64,000 nucleotides of DNA from assembly GCA_016721825.1 (NCBI GenBank), contig JADKHI010000001.1, positions 124,001 through 188,000 on the forward strand, written 5' to 3'. Shown piece after piece: positions 56,443-64,000 of the stretch. Source of the stretch: Flavobacteriales bacterium. GTDB lineage: Bacteria; Bacteroidota; Bacteroidia; Flavobacteriales_F; PHOS-HE28. Within the stretch, counting starts at the first letter, position 1. Each line of letters begins with the position of its first letter. Both the position numbers and the translations under genes were made by a program. Under the pieces are notes generated by a model. That model ran no database searches. It was not told the DNA's origin and saw only the letters and a program-made list of their open reading frames with translations.

Positions 56443-58905
56443 ATGATCAGCGAAGAGGGGGGCGCCCGGAACAATAATCTCGACAGCTATCGTGAGCGTA
56501 TCACGAACTTCAGCAACGAGTTCGACCTTGGGCTGTTCATCTACATCGTCAAGCGCTCGCTGATCTGGATCGTCCTGTGCATCCTCCTCGCCCTCGCTGC
56601 CGCTTACATCTATCTGCGTTATACCGCTCCCACCTACGAGAGCAAGGCCATCATCCAGCTCAGTCAGCACAACAACGCCCGCAAGGTGCTGGACGTTACG
56701 GACATCACCGAGGACAAGTCCATCCAGGCGGATGTTGAATTGATCCGCTCGAAGTTCTTCGTTGGTATGGCCTTGGACCGTCTGCCGCTGGCCGTCAGCT
56801 ATTACTACAAGGGCCAGATCCTCACCAAGGAATTCTATACCGAGAGCCCCTATACGTTGGAGGACCTCGTGGTCGCCGATACGCTGGTGCTCGACCGTCC
56901 GATCTTCTGCACCCCCAGCGCGGAAAGCAAGGTGAAGGTGAGCTACTCGGTCGAGGGCCGCAACTTCGCGGAACTGTTCGACATGCGCTCGCGCATCGTC
57001 ACCCCCCATTTCAGCTGCCGACTGAAGCTCAGTGAGGGAAGCACCTTCGCCACCCCCGACCCGGACGGCACACACTACTTCGTGATCAACAACAAGACCA
57101 CGCTCATCAGTCGGTATTCGAAGCAGCTCTCCGTGCAGATCCTGGACGCGAACGCGAAGACCGTGGTGCTGAGCTGCAAGGACCACAACAGCATCCTGGC
57201 CAGGGACATACCGCAGGCCATGGCACAGACCTTCATCGACTACGATGTGGAGCGGAACAGGGCCAGCGCCGAGGCCATCCTGCGCTTCATCGAAACCCAG
57301 AAGGACACGGTGTTCCAGCAGTTGAAGGAGAGTGAAATGCTCCTACAATCCTTCAAACAGGATAACCAGGTCGCGGATCTTGAGCGGCTCACCCCCATCT
57401 ATTTGGAGCGCAACAGCGAGTACGAGAATGAGATCCTCAACCTACGCGTGGAGGAGAGCCTGCTGAACGAGATCGAGAAGTCCACGAACCAGACCCCGAA
57501 CCAGATCGAGGTCTACAACTTGATCCCCCTGCTGGTCGGCACCTCCTATGAACAGACACTGTCCGCTCTGGTGCGCGCCCTACAGGATCTGGTGACGGAA
57601 CGGGACAAGGCGCTGTTCGAAGAGACGCCGGAGAACGAGGAGATCAAGGGATTGGAGGTGCGCATCAACATCCAGAAGAAACTGATCCTGGAGAGCATCA
57701 ACACCTTGCGCAAACGCTTCAACGAGCGGCGGCTGGACTATGAGGAGCGGATCGCCGAATTCGAACAACGTTTCATGAGCCTGCCGGAGAAGGAACTCGC
57801 CTTTGCACGGATCCAGCGCCTGTTCAACATCAACGAGAAGTACTACACCCAGCTGCTGGAGAAGGACATCGAATACCGCATCAGCAATGCTGGTTTCGTT
57901 CCGGAGAACCGCATTCTGGAAAGTGCCGCGCTGCCGCGCAGCCCGATCGCACCGGACCGCAACGTGGTCTTGCTCTCCTACCTGCTCACCGGCATCATCA
58001 TCAGCTTCCTGATCGTGCTGATCCGGTACATCCTCCATGACAACATCACCTCGCTGATCGACATCGCCCGCCAGAGCAATGCCTCCATCGGCATTCTGGG
58101 CATGGTGCCCCGCTACAAGAAGGAGATCCCCATCAGCCAGTTGCTCGTGGACAAGAATCCGAAGAGCCTGATCGCGGAAAGCTTCCGTAGCGTTCGGACC
58201 AACCTCCAGTTCGTGGACAACACCCCCGGACCCAAGATCATCGCCGTTACCAGCACGATCTCAGGAGAGGGCAAGACCTTCGTGGCCATCAACTTGGCGG
58301 GCATCATCAGCTTCAGTGGCAAGCGTGTGATCGTGCTTGACCTGGACATGCGCAAACCGAAGATCCACCTCGGGTTCGGCGTTGAGAACATCAAGGGGAT
58401 GAGCACCCTGCTCATTTCCAAGGACACCTTGGAGGATTGCATCCAGAACAGTGCATTGGAGAACCTCGACTTCATCACTGCAGGCCCCATACCTCCCAAC
58501 CCCAGCGAGCTCATCATCAGCCCGCGCATGAACTCCATCCTTGAGGAGCTGAAACTGAGCTACGATGTGATCTTGATCGACAACCCGCCGGTGGGCCTGG
58601 TAACGGACGGCATCGCCATGATCCAGCGGGCCGACTACCCGATCTACATCTTCCGGGCCGACTACTCCAAGAAGGCCTTCGTGCAGAACGTGGACCGCCT
58701 GATCAACGAGAACAAGATCACCCGCATGAGCACCATCCTCAACGGGGTGGACATCGAACGGAACAAGTATGGCTACAACTATGGCTACGGCTACGGCTAT
58801 GGCTACGGTTACACCCAGGGCTACGGTTATGGGTACGGTTACTATGAGGACCGTGGCCGCGACAAGCGCACCAAAGGCTTCTTCGCCAAACTCTTCGGAG
58901 GCTGA
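56443..58905 (+). CDS. Wzc-like polysaccharide co-polymerase with tyrosine autokinase and a Tyr-Gly tail
   Basis: 820 aa. Two membrane helices (SLIWIVLCILLALAAAYIYLRY and NVVLLSYLLTGIIISFLIVLIRY) flank a long periplasmic Wzz and coiled-coil region. The cytoplasmic BY-kinase has Walker A STISGEGKTFVAINLA (~residue 605), Walker A' VIVLDLDMRKP and Walker B DVILIDNPPVGLVTDG. The C-terminus (~776-802) is almost only Tyr and Gly with 13 Tyr, then basic residues. In Wzc phosphorylation of such a Tyr cluster controls oligomer assembly and polymer length. It starts 7 nt after the Wza-like gene and ends with a TGATG overlap onto rfbC. Confidence 0.94.
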   Translation: MISEEGGARNNNLDSYRERITNFSNEFDLGLFIYIVKRSLIWIVLCILLALAAAYIYLRYTAPTYESKAIIQLSQHNNARKVLDVTDITEDKSIQADVELIRSKFFVGMALDRLPLAVSYYYKGQILTKEFYTESPYTLEDLVVADTLVLDRPIFCTPSAESKVKVSYSVEGRNFAELFDMRSRIVTPHFSCRLKLSEGSTFATPDPDGTHYFVINNKTTLISRYSKQLSVQILDANAKTVVLSCKDHNSILARDIPQAMAQTFIDYDVERNRASAEAILRFIETQKDTVFQQLKESEMLLQSFKQDNQVADLERLTPIYLERNSEYENEILNLRVEESLLNEIEKSTNQTPNQIEVYNLIPLLVGTSYEQTLSALVRALQDLVTERDKALFEETPENEEIKGLEVRINIQKKLILESINTLRKRFNERRLDYEERIAEFEQRFMSLPEKELAFARIQRLFNINEKYYTQLLEKDIEYRISNAGFVPENRILESAALPRSPIAPDRNVVLLSYLLTGIIISFLIVLIRYILHDNITSLIDIARQSNASIGILGMVPRYKKEIPISQLLVDKNPKSLIAESFRSVRTNLQFVDNTPGPKIIAVTSTISGEGKTFVAINLAGIISFSGKRVIVLDLDMRKPKIHLGFGVENIKGMSTLLISKDTLEDCIQNSALENLDFITAGPIPPNPSELIISPRMNSILEELKLSYDVILIDNPPVGLVTDGIAMIQRADYPIYIFRADYSKKAFVQNVDRLINENKITRMSTILNGVDIERNKYGYNYGYGYGYGYGYTQGYGYGYGYYEDRGRDKRTKGFFAKLFGG

Positions 58906-59459
58906 TGCACATCGAAACCACAGGACTTGAAGGGCTCCTGCTGATCCGGCCCACGGTGTTCGCCGATCACCGTGGCTACTTCTTCGAGAGCTTCAACGCG
59001 GGCCGCTTCCGCAAGGACACGGGCGTGAACACCGCCTTTGTGCAGGACAACGAAAGCCGCAGTGATCGGGGCGTTCTGCGCGGCCTGCACTTCCAGCTCC
59101 CCCCCCATGCACAAGCCAAGTTGGTACGCGTGGTGAAGGGCGCCGTGCTGGACGTGTGCGTGGACATCCGTCCGGACAGCCCGACCTATGGACAGCATTT
59201 CAAGGCGGTATTGGATGGGGAGAACAAGCACATGCTCTACATCCCCGAAGGCTTCGCCCATGGCTTCCACACACTGGAGGACGGCACCATCTTCGCCTAC
59301 AAATGCACCGCTTACTACGACAAGGCGAGCGAGCGTTGCATCCGCTGGGACGACCCCGCCCTCAACATCGAATGGGGCGCACAGGATCCCGTGCTGAGCG
59401 AGAAGGACCTGCTCGGCGTGCCGTTCGACCTGAACCCTTGGCCGAAGGCTCATGTATAG
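58905..59459 (+). CDS. rfbC: dTDP-4-dehydrorhamnose 3,5-epimerase
   Basis: 184 aa. IRPTVFADHRGYFFESFNAGRF, the catalytic His in LRGLHFQLPPHAQAKLVRVVKGAVLDV and the Tyr in KCTAYYDK fit RfbC. It double-epimerises dTDP-4-keto-6-deoxyglucose toward dTDP-L-rhamnose. The other rhamnose genes are not in the window. ATG overlaps the kinase stop by one base, so it is translationally coupled within the exopolysaccharide operon. Confidence 0.94.
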   Translation: MHIETTGLEGLLLIRPTVFADHRGYFFESFNAGRFRKDTGVNTAFVQDNESRSDRGVLRGLHFQLPPHAQAKLVRVVKGAVLDVCVDIRPDSPTYGQHFKAVLDGENKHMLYIPEGFAHGFHTLEDGTIFAYKCTAYYDKASERCIRWDDPALNIEWGAQDPVLSEKDLLGVPFDLNPWPKAHV

Positions 59460-60525
59460 CGGCACACAGCTCTTCCTCATTTACGCGGGGCTGTTCTTCG
59501 CAGCACTGCTCTTCTCACTGGTGGTGAACTCCGTGTTCATGCGCTTCTTCCGGACCTTCGGCATCCGGGAGCAAGAGGGCATGGTGCGTTGGGCGGCCAG
59601 TTCGAAACCTGCCTTCGGAGGCATCGGCTTCTTCATCATCTTCCTCGGCTCCTTCGCCGTGAACGGTGCCTTGTTCCCGAAACTGAGCGACCCGCTCCAA
59701 CCCGGGCTGTTGGGTCTTCTTGCCGCCACAGGCCTAGGCTTCCTCATGGGTCTTGCCGATGATGCTTACAACACGAGACCGTTGCTCAAGTTCGCCACCC
59801 AGGTGTTCTGCGGCATCCTCTTGATCCTCGGTGGCACTTCCATCCATGTGTTCGATATCCCATGGGCGGATCAGGTGCTCACCGTGCTTTGGGTGGTTGG
59901 CATGATGAACTCCATCAACATGCTCGACAACATGGACGGCATCACCACGGTGACCTCCCTGGGGATCCTGGCTGCCGGCCTTCTGGTCTACCAGATGAAC
60001 GGTCCGCGCATGAGCATCGACATGGTGCTGATCATCGGGGTCATGGCCTCACTCGCGGGCTTCCTGTTCTACAACTGGAACCCTTCGCGCATGTTCATGG
60101 GTGACACAGGTAGTCAGTTCCTCGGCGTGTTCCTCGCCTACGTGGGCATACGCTGCCTATGGAACGGTGCCTCCCCCACTGGCGAGATGGAGCCCTGGCG
60201 TCAAGCCTGCATGGCCTTGGTGGTGTTCCTGCTCCCCATCGCGGACACCACCACTGTCACCATCAACAGGCTCCTGCGTGGCACTTCCCCGTTCGTGGGC
60301 GGAAAAGATCACACCACCCACCACCTTAGCTACGCTGGCCTCAGCGATGCCCAAGTAGCCCTCACGTTCGGCGCGCTGAGCGGCGTGTCCTGGCTGCTTA
60401 CCTTTGTCGCATTGAAGTTCATCCCTGTCTGGAAGAACTTCCACAGCTTGATCTACGTTGGCTATGCGGTGGTGGTCTTCGCCCTGTTGTTCGGGCTCAC
60501 CAGACGCACACGCAGAACCCCATGA
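59452..60525 (+). CDS. MraY/WecA-family undecaprenyl-phosphate sugar-phosphate transferase
   Basis: 357 aa with about ten membrane helices. The polyprenyl-phosphate site GLADDAYNTRPLLKF (Asp pair, ~residue 100), the catalytic NMLDNMDGITTVTS (~160), NPSRMFMGDTGSQFLG (~215) and the cytoplasmic HTTHHLSYAG loop are conserved. It starts the lipid-linked repeat unit by moving a sugar-1-phosphate (probably GlcNAc-1-P) to undecaprenyl phosphate. It overlaps rfbC by 8 nt and the next gene by 4 nt. Confidence 0.9.
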   Translation: MYSGTQLFLIYAGLFFAALLFSLVVNSVFMRFFRTFGIREQEGMVRWAASSKPAFGGIGFFIIFLGSFAVNGALFPKLSDPLQPGLLGLLAATGLGFLMGLADDAYNTRPLLKFATQVFCGILLILGGTSIHVFDIPWADQVLTVLWVVGMMNSINMLDNMDGITTVTSLGILAAGLLVYQMNGPRMSIDMVLIIGVMASLAGFLFYNWNPSRMFMGDTGSQFLGVFLAYVGIRCLWNGASPTGEMEPWRQACMALVVFLLPIADTTTVTINRLLRGTSPFVGGKDHTTHHLSYAGLSDAQVALTFGALSGVSWLLTFVALKFIPVWKNFHSLIYVGYAVVVFALLFGLTRRTRRTP

Positions 60526-61484
60526 ACACCCCGCTCCGCTACGCCTTACGCAGCCTCCTTCTGGTGGTGACGGTATCGGCGGCCGCGTTGGTCGTGCACC
60601 TCTTCAGCTTCAGCGTGTCGGCCACCGATACCGACCTGGACCACCAACGCAACTTCAACGACAGCTACAAGATCTTCAGCCTCACCTTGCCCAGTGACCT
60701 GAGCTTCTGCGGTGAGCCAGTGCCGCTGGGGAAGTTGGACGTGCGTGAACGACTGGACCGGGAACTTTTGGTGAACACCTATTGGCAGAGCAACTCGCTT
60801 TTGGCCCACAAGCGTGCCGCACGTTGGTTCCCTGTTATCGAACCCATACTGGCAAGTGAAGGGGTTCCGGACGACATGAAGTACCTGGCCCTGATCGAGA
60901 GCGGACTTACCAATGTGGTGAGCCCGATGGGTGCCACGGGCTTCTGGCAGTTCATGAAGGAGACCGGTATCCAACACGGACTGGAGGTGAACGCCGATGT
61001 CGACGAGCGTTACAACGTAGTGAAGAGCACCGAAGCCGCGTGCCGCTACCTCAAGGATGGCTACACGAAATACGGCTCTTGGGCCATGGCCGCGGCTTCC
61101 TATAACCTCGGCCCGGGCGGTGTGGAGAAGCAGATGGACCGACAGAACACCAAGGACTACTTCTCACTCCAACTCCCGGAAGAGACCTCCCGCTACGCGT
61201 TCCGCCTCCTCGCCATGAAGGAGATCATCAATGACCCGGAGCGTTACGGATTCCACATCCGCAAGAAGGACCTCTATGCCCCCTACCACACCCGCGTTGT
61301 GGAGGTGACCGGACCCATTGAGAACATCGCCGATTGGTCCCTGCGCCAAGGCACCGACTACCGCACCGGGAAACTGTTGAACCCCTGGTTGCGGGACAAC
61401 AAGCTCACCAATGCCAAGGGCAAGGCCTACTCGCTACTGTTGCCTGCCGACGATTTCAACCAGGCCGTCACCTCCGAGGATTGA
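60522..61484 (+). CDS. membrane-anchored lytic transglycosylase (SLT domain, MltD-like)
   Basis: 320 aa. An N-terminal hydrophobic anchor (LLLVVTVSAAALVVHLFSFSVSA) is followed by an SLT/GH23 domain with the catalytic Glu in MKYLALIESGLTNVVSPMGATGFWQFM (~residue 126) and MAAASYNLGPGGVEKQM (~190). It cleaves peptidoglycan glycan strands, releasing 1,6-anhydroMurNAc, perhaps to make room for the exopolysaccharide machine. Its start overlaps the WecA-like gene by ATGA, placing it in the same operon. No LysM repeats. Confidence 0.9.
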   Translation: MNTPLRYALRSLLLVVTVSAAALVVHLFSFSVSATDTDLDHQRNFNDSYKIFSLTLPSDLSFCGEPVPLGKLDVRERLDRELLVNTYWQSNSLLAHKRAARWFPVIEPILASEGVPDDMKYLALIESGLTNVVSPMGATGFWQFMKETGIQHGLEVNADVDERYNVVKSTEAACRYLKDGYTKYGSWAMAAASYNLGPGGVEKQMDRQNTKDYFSLQLPEETSRYAFRLLAMKEIINDPERYGFHIRKKDLYAPYHTRVVEVTGPIENIADWSLRQGTDYRTGKLLNPWLRDNKLTNAKGKAYSLLLPADDFNQAVTSED

Positions 61485-61509
61485 CCGGCCGCTTGTCCCT
61501 GAACCACTG

Positions 61510-64000
61510 TTGGAGCCCGAGTTGAAGAACGATCACGCCGTCACCTCCCATGAGGCGACCGAAGGCTACATCGAGGTGTTGGGCGCACGCGTCCACAACC
61601 TCAAGAACATCGATGTAGCGATCCCGCGCGACAAGCTCGTGGTGATCACCGGTCTTAGCGGCAGTGGCAAGAGCAGCCTCGCCTTCGACACCATCCACGC
61701 CGAAGGTCAGCGCCGGTATATCGAGACGTTCAGCACCTATGCACGGCAATTCCTCGGAGGCATCGAACGCCCGGATGTGGACCTCATCACCGGGCTCAGT
61801 CCCGTGATCGCGATCGAGCAGAAGACCATCAGCCGCAACCCACGGAGCACCGTGGGTACCATCACCGAGATCTACGACCTGCTGCGCCTGTTGTACGCCC
61901 GCGTGGCCGATGCGTTCAGCTACGTGACCGGTGAGCCCATGGTGCGCTACACCGACAAGCAGATCGTGGACCTCATCTTGCGGGAACACGATGGACAGGA
62001 CCTGCTGGTACTCGCACCCTTGGTGCGCGGCCGCAAAGGCCACTACCGTGAGCTCTTCGAGCAGTTGCTCCGCCAAGGCTTCCTGCGCGCACGCGTGGAC
62101 GGCAAGGTCATCGACATCACCGGTCGTCCGCGTCTGGACAGGTACAAGGTGCACGACATTGAACTGGTGGTGGACCGGATCAAAGTGAAGGAGGCCGATC
62201 GGAAGCGGATCGGCGAGAGCTGTGCCACGGCGCTCAAGTATGGCAAGGGTAACCTGATGGTCCTCGATGCGAAGACCGAGAAGGGTCGTTACCTGAGCCG
62301 CCACCTGATGTGCCCCACCAGCGGCATCGCCTACGAAGAGCCGGAACCCAACCTCTTCAGCTTCAACAGCCCCTATGGCGCCTGCCCACGCTGTAGCGGA
62401 CTCGGACAGGTGACCGAAGTGGCCTTGGACCGCATTGTGCCGGACCGTGGCAAGAGCGTGAAGAAGGGCGCCATCGTTCCCCTCGGCACCTACAAGAACA
62501 ACTGGATCTTCAAGCAGATCGAGGCCGTGCTCATCCACTTCGGCCACACCGTCGATTCCCCGATGGAGGACATGGAGGATGAGGTGCTCGTGGCCATCCT
62601 CAACGGCCTCGACGAGCCGCTGAAGGTGAGCAGCGCCATCGGCCTTAGCGATCGCAGCGTACAGTTCGAAGGCATCATCCCCTTCATTCTGGAACAGGCG
62701 GAGGAAGGCCCGAAGACCGCGCAGAAGTGGGCTGAGAGCTTCACCCACATGGTGACCTGCCCCGAGTGTGCTGGCACACGGTTGAAGAAGACGGCCCTCT
62801 GGTTCCGCATCGATGGACGCAACATCCACGAGCTGGCCAACATGCCCTTGAACGACCTGCACCGCCACATGGACGGCTTGCTGGAGCGCATGGGTGAGAA
62901 GCAGGCCATCATTGCCCGCGACGTCGTGAAGGAGGTGACCGCCCGCTCCGAGTTCCTCCTTGACGTGGGGCTTGAGTACCTGACCCTGGACCGCAGTGCA
63001 CGCACCCTCAGTGGTGGCGAGGCGCAACGCATCCGCCTGGCCACACAGATCGGCAGCCAGCTCACCGGCGTGCTCTACATATTGGACGAGCCCAGCATCG
63101 GCCTGCACCAGCGCGATGACCAACGCTTGATCGCCAGCCTGCGCCAGCTGCGCGATGGCGGCAACAGCGTGATCGTGGTGGAGCACGACAAGGAGATGAT
63201 GATGAGCGCCGACCATGTGATCGACATCGGGCCCGGTGCCGGTGTGCACGGTGGTCATGTCGTGGCCCAAGGCACAGCGAAGGAGCTCATGGGAAGTCAG
63301 TCGCTCACGGCGCAATACCTGCGCGGCGAACGTCGGATCGAGATCCCCTCCGAACGCCGCCGTGGCTCAGGTGACCGCCTGATCCTGCGTGGAGCCAGTG
63401 GCAACAACCTCAAGAACGTTGATGTCGAACTTCCCCTAGGAACCTTCATCTGCGTGACCGGTGTGAGCGGAAGCGGTAAGAGCACGTTGATCGGGGACAC
63501 CTTGTATCCGATCCTCAGCAAGCATTTCCACCGCAGCGAGGCCCAGCCCATGCCATTCAAGAAGATCGAAGGGCTCACGCACATCGACAAGGTGATCGAG
63601 GTGGACCAAAGCCCCATAGGTCGCACACCCCGGAGCAATCCCGCTACATACACCGGTCTTTTCGACCACATCCGCGAGCTGTTCGCCCAACTTCCCAGTG
63701 CGAAGATCCGGGGCTACAAGGCCGGCCGATTCAGCTTCAACACGGCCGGTGGTCGTTGCGAGACCTGCAAGGGTGCGGGTGTACGGGTGATCGAAATGAA
63801 CTTCCTGCCCGATGTCAGCGTGCCCTGCGAGACCTGTCGGGGAAAACGCTACGATCGAGAGACACTGGAAGTGCGCTTCAAGGGCCGCAGCATCGCCGAT
63901 GTCCTTGCCACCAGCGTAGAGGAAGGACTGGAGCTCTTTTCCGAGATCCCGCAACTGCGCATGAAGCTCCAGACGCTGCTGGATGTGGGCCTGGGTTATA
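61510..64000 (+). CDS. uvrA: excinuclease ABC subunit A, second copy (3' end outside window)
   Basis: About 830 residues are visible; the frame continues past 64000. First ATPase half: GLSGSGKSSLAFDTIHAEGQ, CPRCSGLGQ...CPECAGTRL zinc pair, LSGGEAQRIRLATQIG, LDEPSIGLHQRDD. The second half has GVSGSGKSTLIGDTL and the zinc module CETCKGAG...CETCRGKRY. It differs clearly from the copy at 14914 in the zinc and hinge regions (EEPEPNLFSFNSPYGACPRC against EQPSPNLFSFNDPLGACPVC). No ATG is in frame near the start; TTG 61510 is my choice and TTG 61522 is possible. It begins 26 nt after the transglycosylase gene. Confidence 0.93.
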   Translation, partial: MEPELKNDHAVTSHEATEGYIEVLGARVHNLKNIDVAIPRDKLVVITGLSGSGKSSLAFDTIHAEGQRRYIETFSTYARQFLGGIERPDVDLITGLSPVIAIEQKTISRNPRSTVGTITEIYDLLRLLYARVADAFSYVTGEPMVRYTDKQIVDLILREHDGQDLLVLAPLVRGRKGHYRELFEQLLRQGFLRARVDGKVIDITGRPRLDRYKVHDIELVVDRIKVKEADRKRIGESCATALKYGKGNLMVLDAKTEKGRYLSRHLMCPTSGIAYEEPEPNLFSFNSPYGACPRCSGLGQVTEVALDRIVPDRGKSVKKGAIVPLGTYKNNWIFKQIEAVLIHFGHTVDSPMEDMEDEVLVAILNGLDEPLKVSSAIGLSDRSVQFEGIIPFILEQAEEGPKTAQKWAESFTHMVTCPECAGTRLKKTALWFRIDGRNIHELANMPLNDLHRHMDGLLERMGEKQAIIARDVVKEVTARSEFLLDVGLEYLTLDRSARTLSGGEAQRIRLATQIGSQLTGVLYILDEPSIGLHQRDDQRLIASLRQLRDGGNSVIVVEHDKEMMMSADHVIDIGPGAGVHGGHVVAQGTAKELMGSQSLTAQYLRGERRIEIPSERRRGSGDRLILRGASGNNLKNVDVELPLGTFICVTGVSGSGKSTLIGDTLYPILSKHFHRSEAQPMPFKKIEGLTHIDKVIEVDQSPIGRTPRSNPATYTGLFDHIRELFAQLPSAKIRGYKAGRFSFNTAGGRCETCKGAGVRVIEMNFLPDVSVPCETCRGKRYDRETLEVRFKGRSIADVLATSVEEGLELFSEIPQLRMKLQTLLDVGLGY

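Noticed and set aside
61468..63315. 615-codon open frame on the minus strand
   Set aside because: Antisense to the second uvrA gene, with a low-complexity His/Val/Leu composition typical of a shadow frame.
1..64000. tRNA or rRNA genes
   Set aside because: Intergenic regions were read for cloverleaf hallmarks (GTTCGAATC, CCA ends) and rRNA cores; none was found by eye, though a covariance search could not be run.

Overview
The window comes from a GC-rich member of the Bacteroidota. The signs are several large secreted proteins with type IX secretion (T9SS) C-terminal sorting domains, Bacteroidota families such as DUF4293, DUF4199 and DUF6702-like proteins, a Rho factor with a long disordered insert, and recurrent -7 promoter elements of the TAnnTTTG type (here mostly TAnnTTYG) close to start codons, with few Shine-Dalgarno sites. 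From memory it resembles uncultured high-GC Flavobacteriales from wastewater; that placement is inference. No rRNA, tRNA, CRISPR array, phage or insertion sequence was recognised.

Layout. 1-6.4 kb: lipid-linked glycosylation (a probable glycosyltransferase end, a methyltransferase, a GT2 dolichyl-phosphate-mannose-synthase-like enzyme), an LtaS-like sulfatase-fold membrane enzyme translationally coupled to a diacylglycerol kinase, and a secreted protein. 6.4-7.5 kb: a ParE/RelE-type toxin-antitoxin pair and small genes. 7.5-14.7 kb: a frameshifted M1 peptidase, secreted proteins, an M15 peptidase, endonuclease III and an ECF-type sigma factor. 14.9-17.8 kb: a first UvrA. 17.8-28.1 kb: three tandem paralogous T9SS-exported SBBP/PKD proteins. 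28.2-31.9 kb: ABC exporter, TruA, phosphoesterase, DUF4293. 32-34.6 kb: rho and DUF4199. 34.6-49.7 kb: housekeeping and envelope genes (Mpl, MBL hydrolase, Gly-rich T9SS protein, Rieske protein, ComEC, RlmI, ThrE, MsrB, a frameshifted SpoIID-like protein, LpxB, SurE, RidA). 49.8-52 kb: small membrane proteins. 52-54.3 kb: lipoamide dehydrogenase and a methyltransferase. 54.4-64 kb: an exopolysaccharide export operon (GT4, Wza-like, Wzc-like tyrosine kinase, RfbC, WecA-like transferase, lytic transglycosylase) followed by a second UvrA that runs off the right edge.

The most unusual signal is not a gene. At least six intergenic regions carry short arrays with a strict 7- or 8-bp period. The unit sequence differs at each locus, several arrays are arranged as inverted pairs, and five of the six sit directly upstream of, or between, predicted promoters. 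Other points of note are a micro-ORF that looks like a scar of the endonuclease III gene, a hairpin-forming symmetric divergent promoter, PKD copy-number change (1, 2, 5) between tandem paralogs, a Tyr-Gly tail on the tyrosine kinase, and two single-base frameshifts in C/G runs that may be assembly errors.
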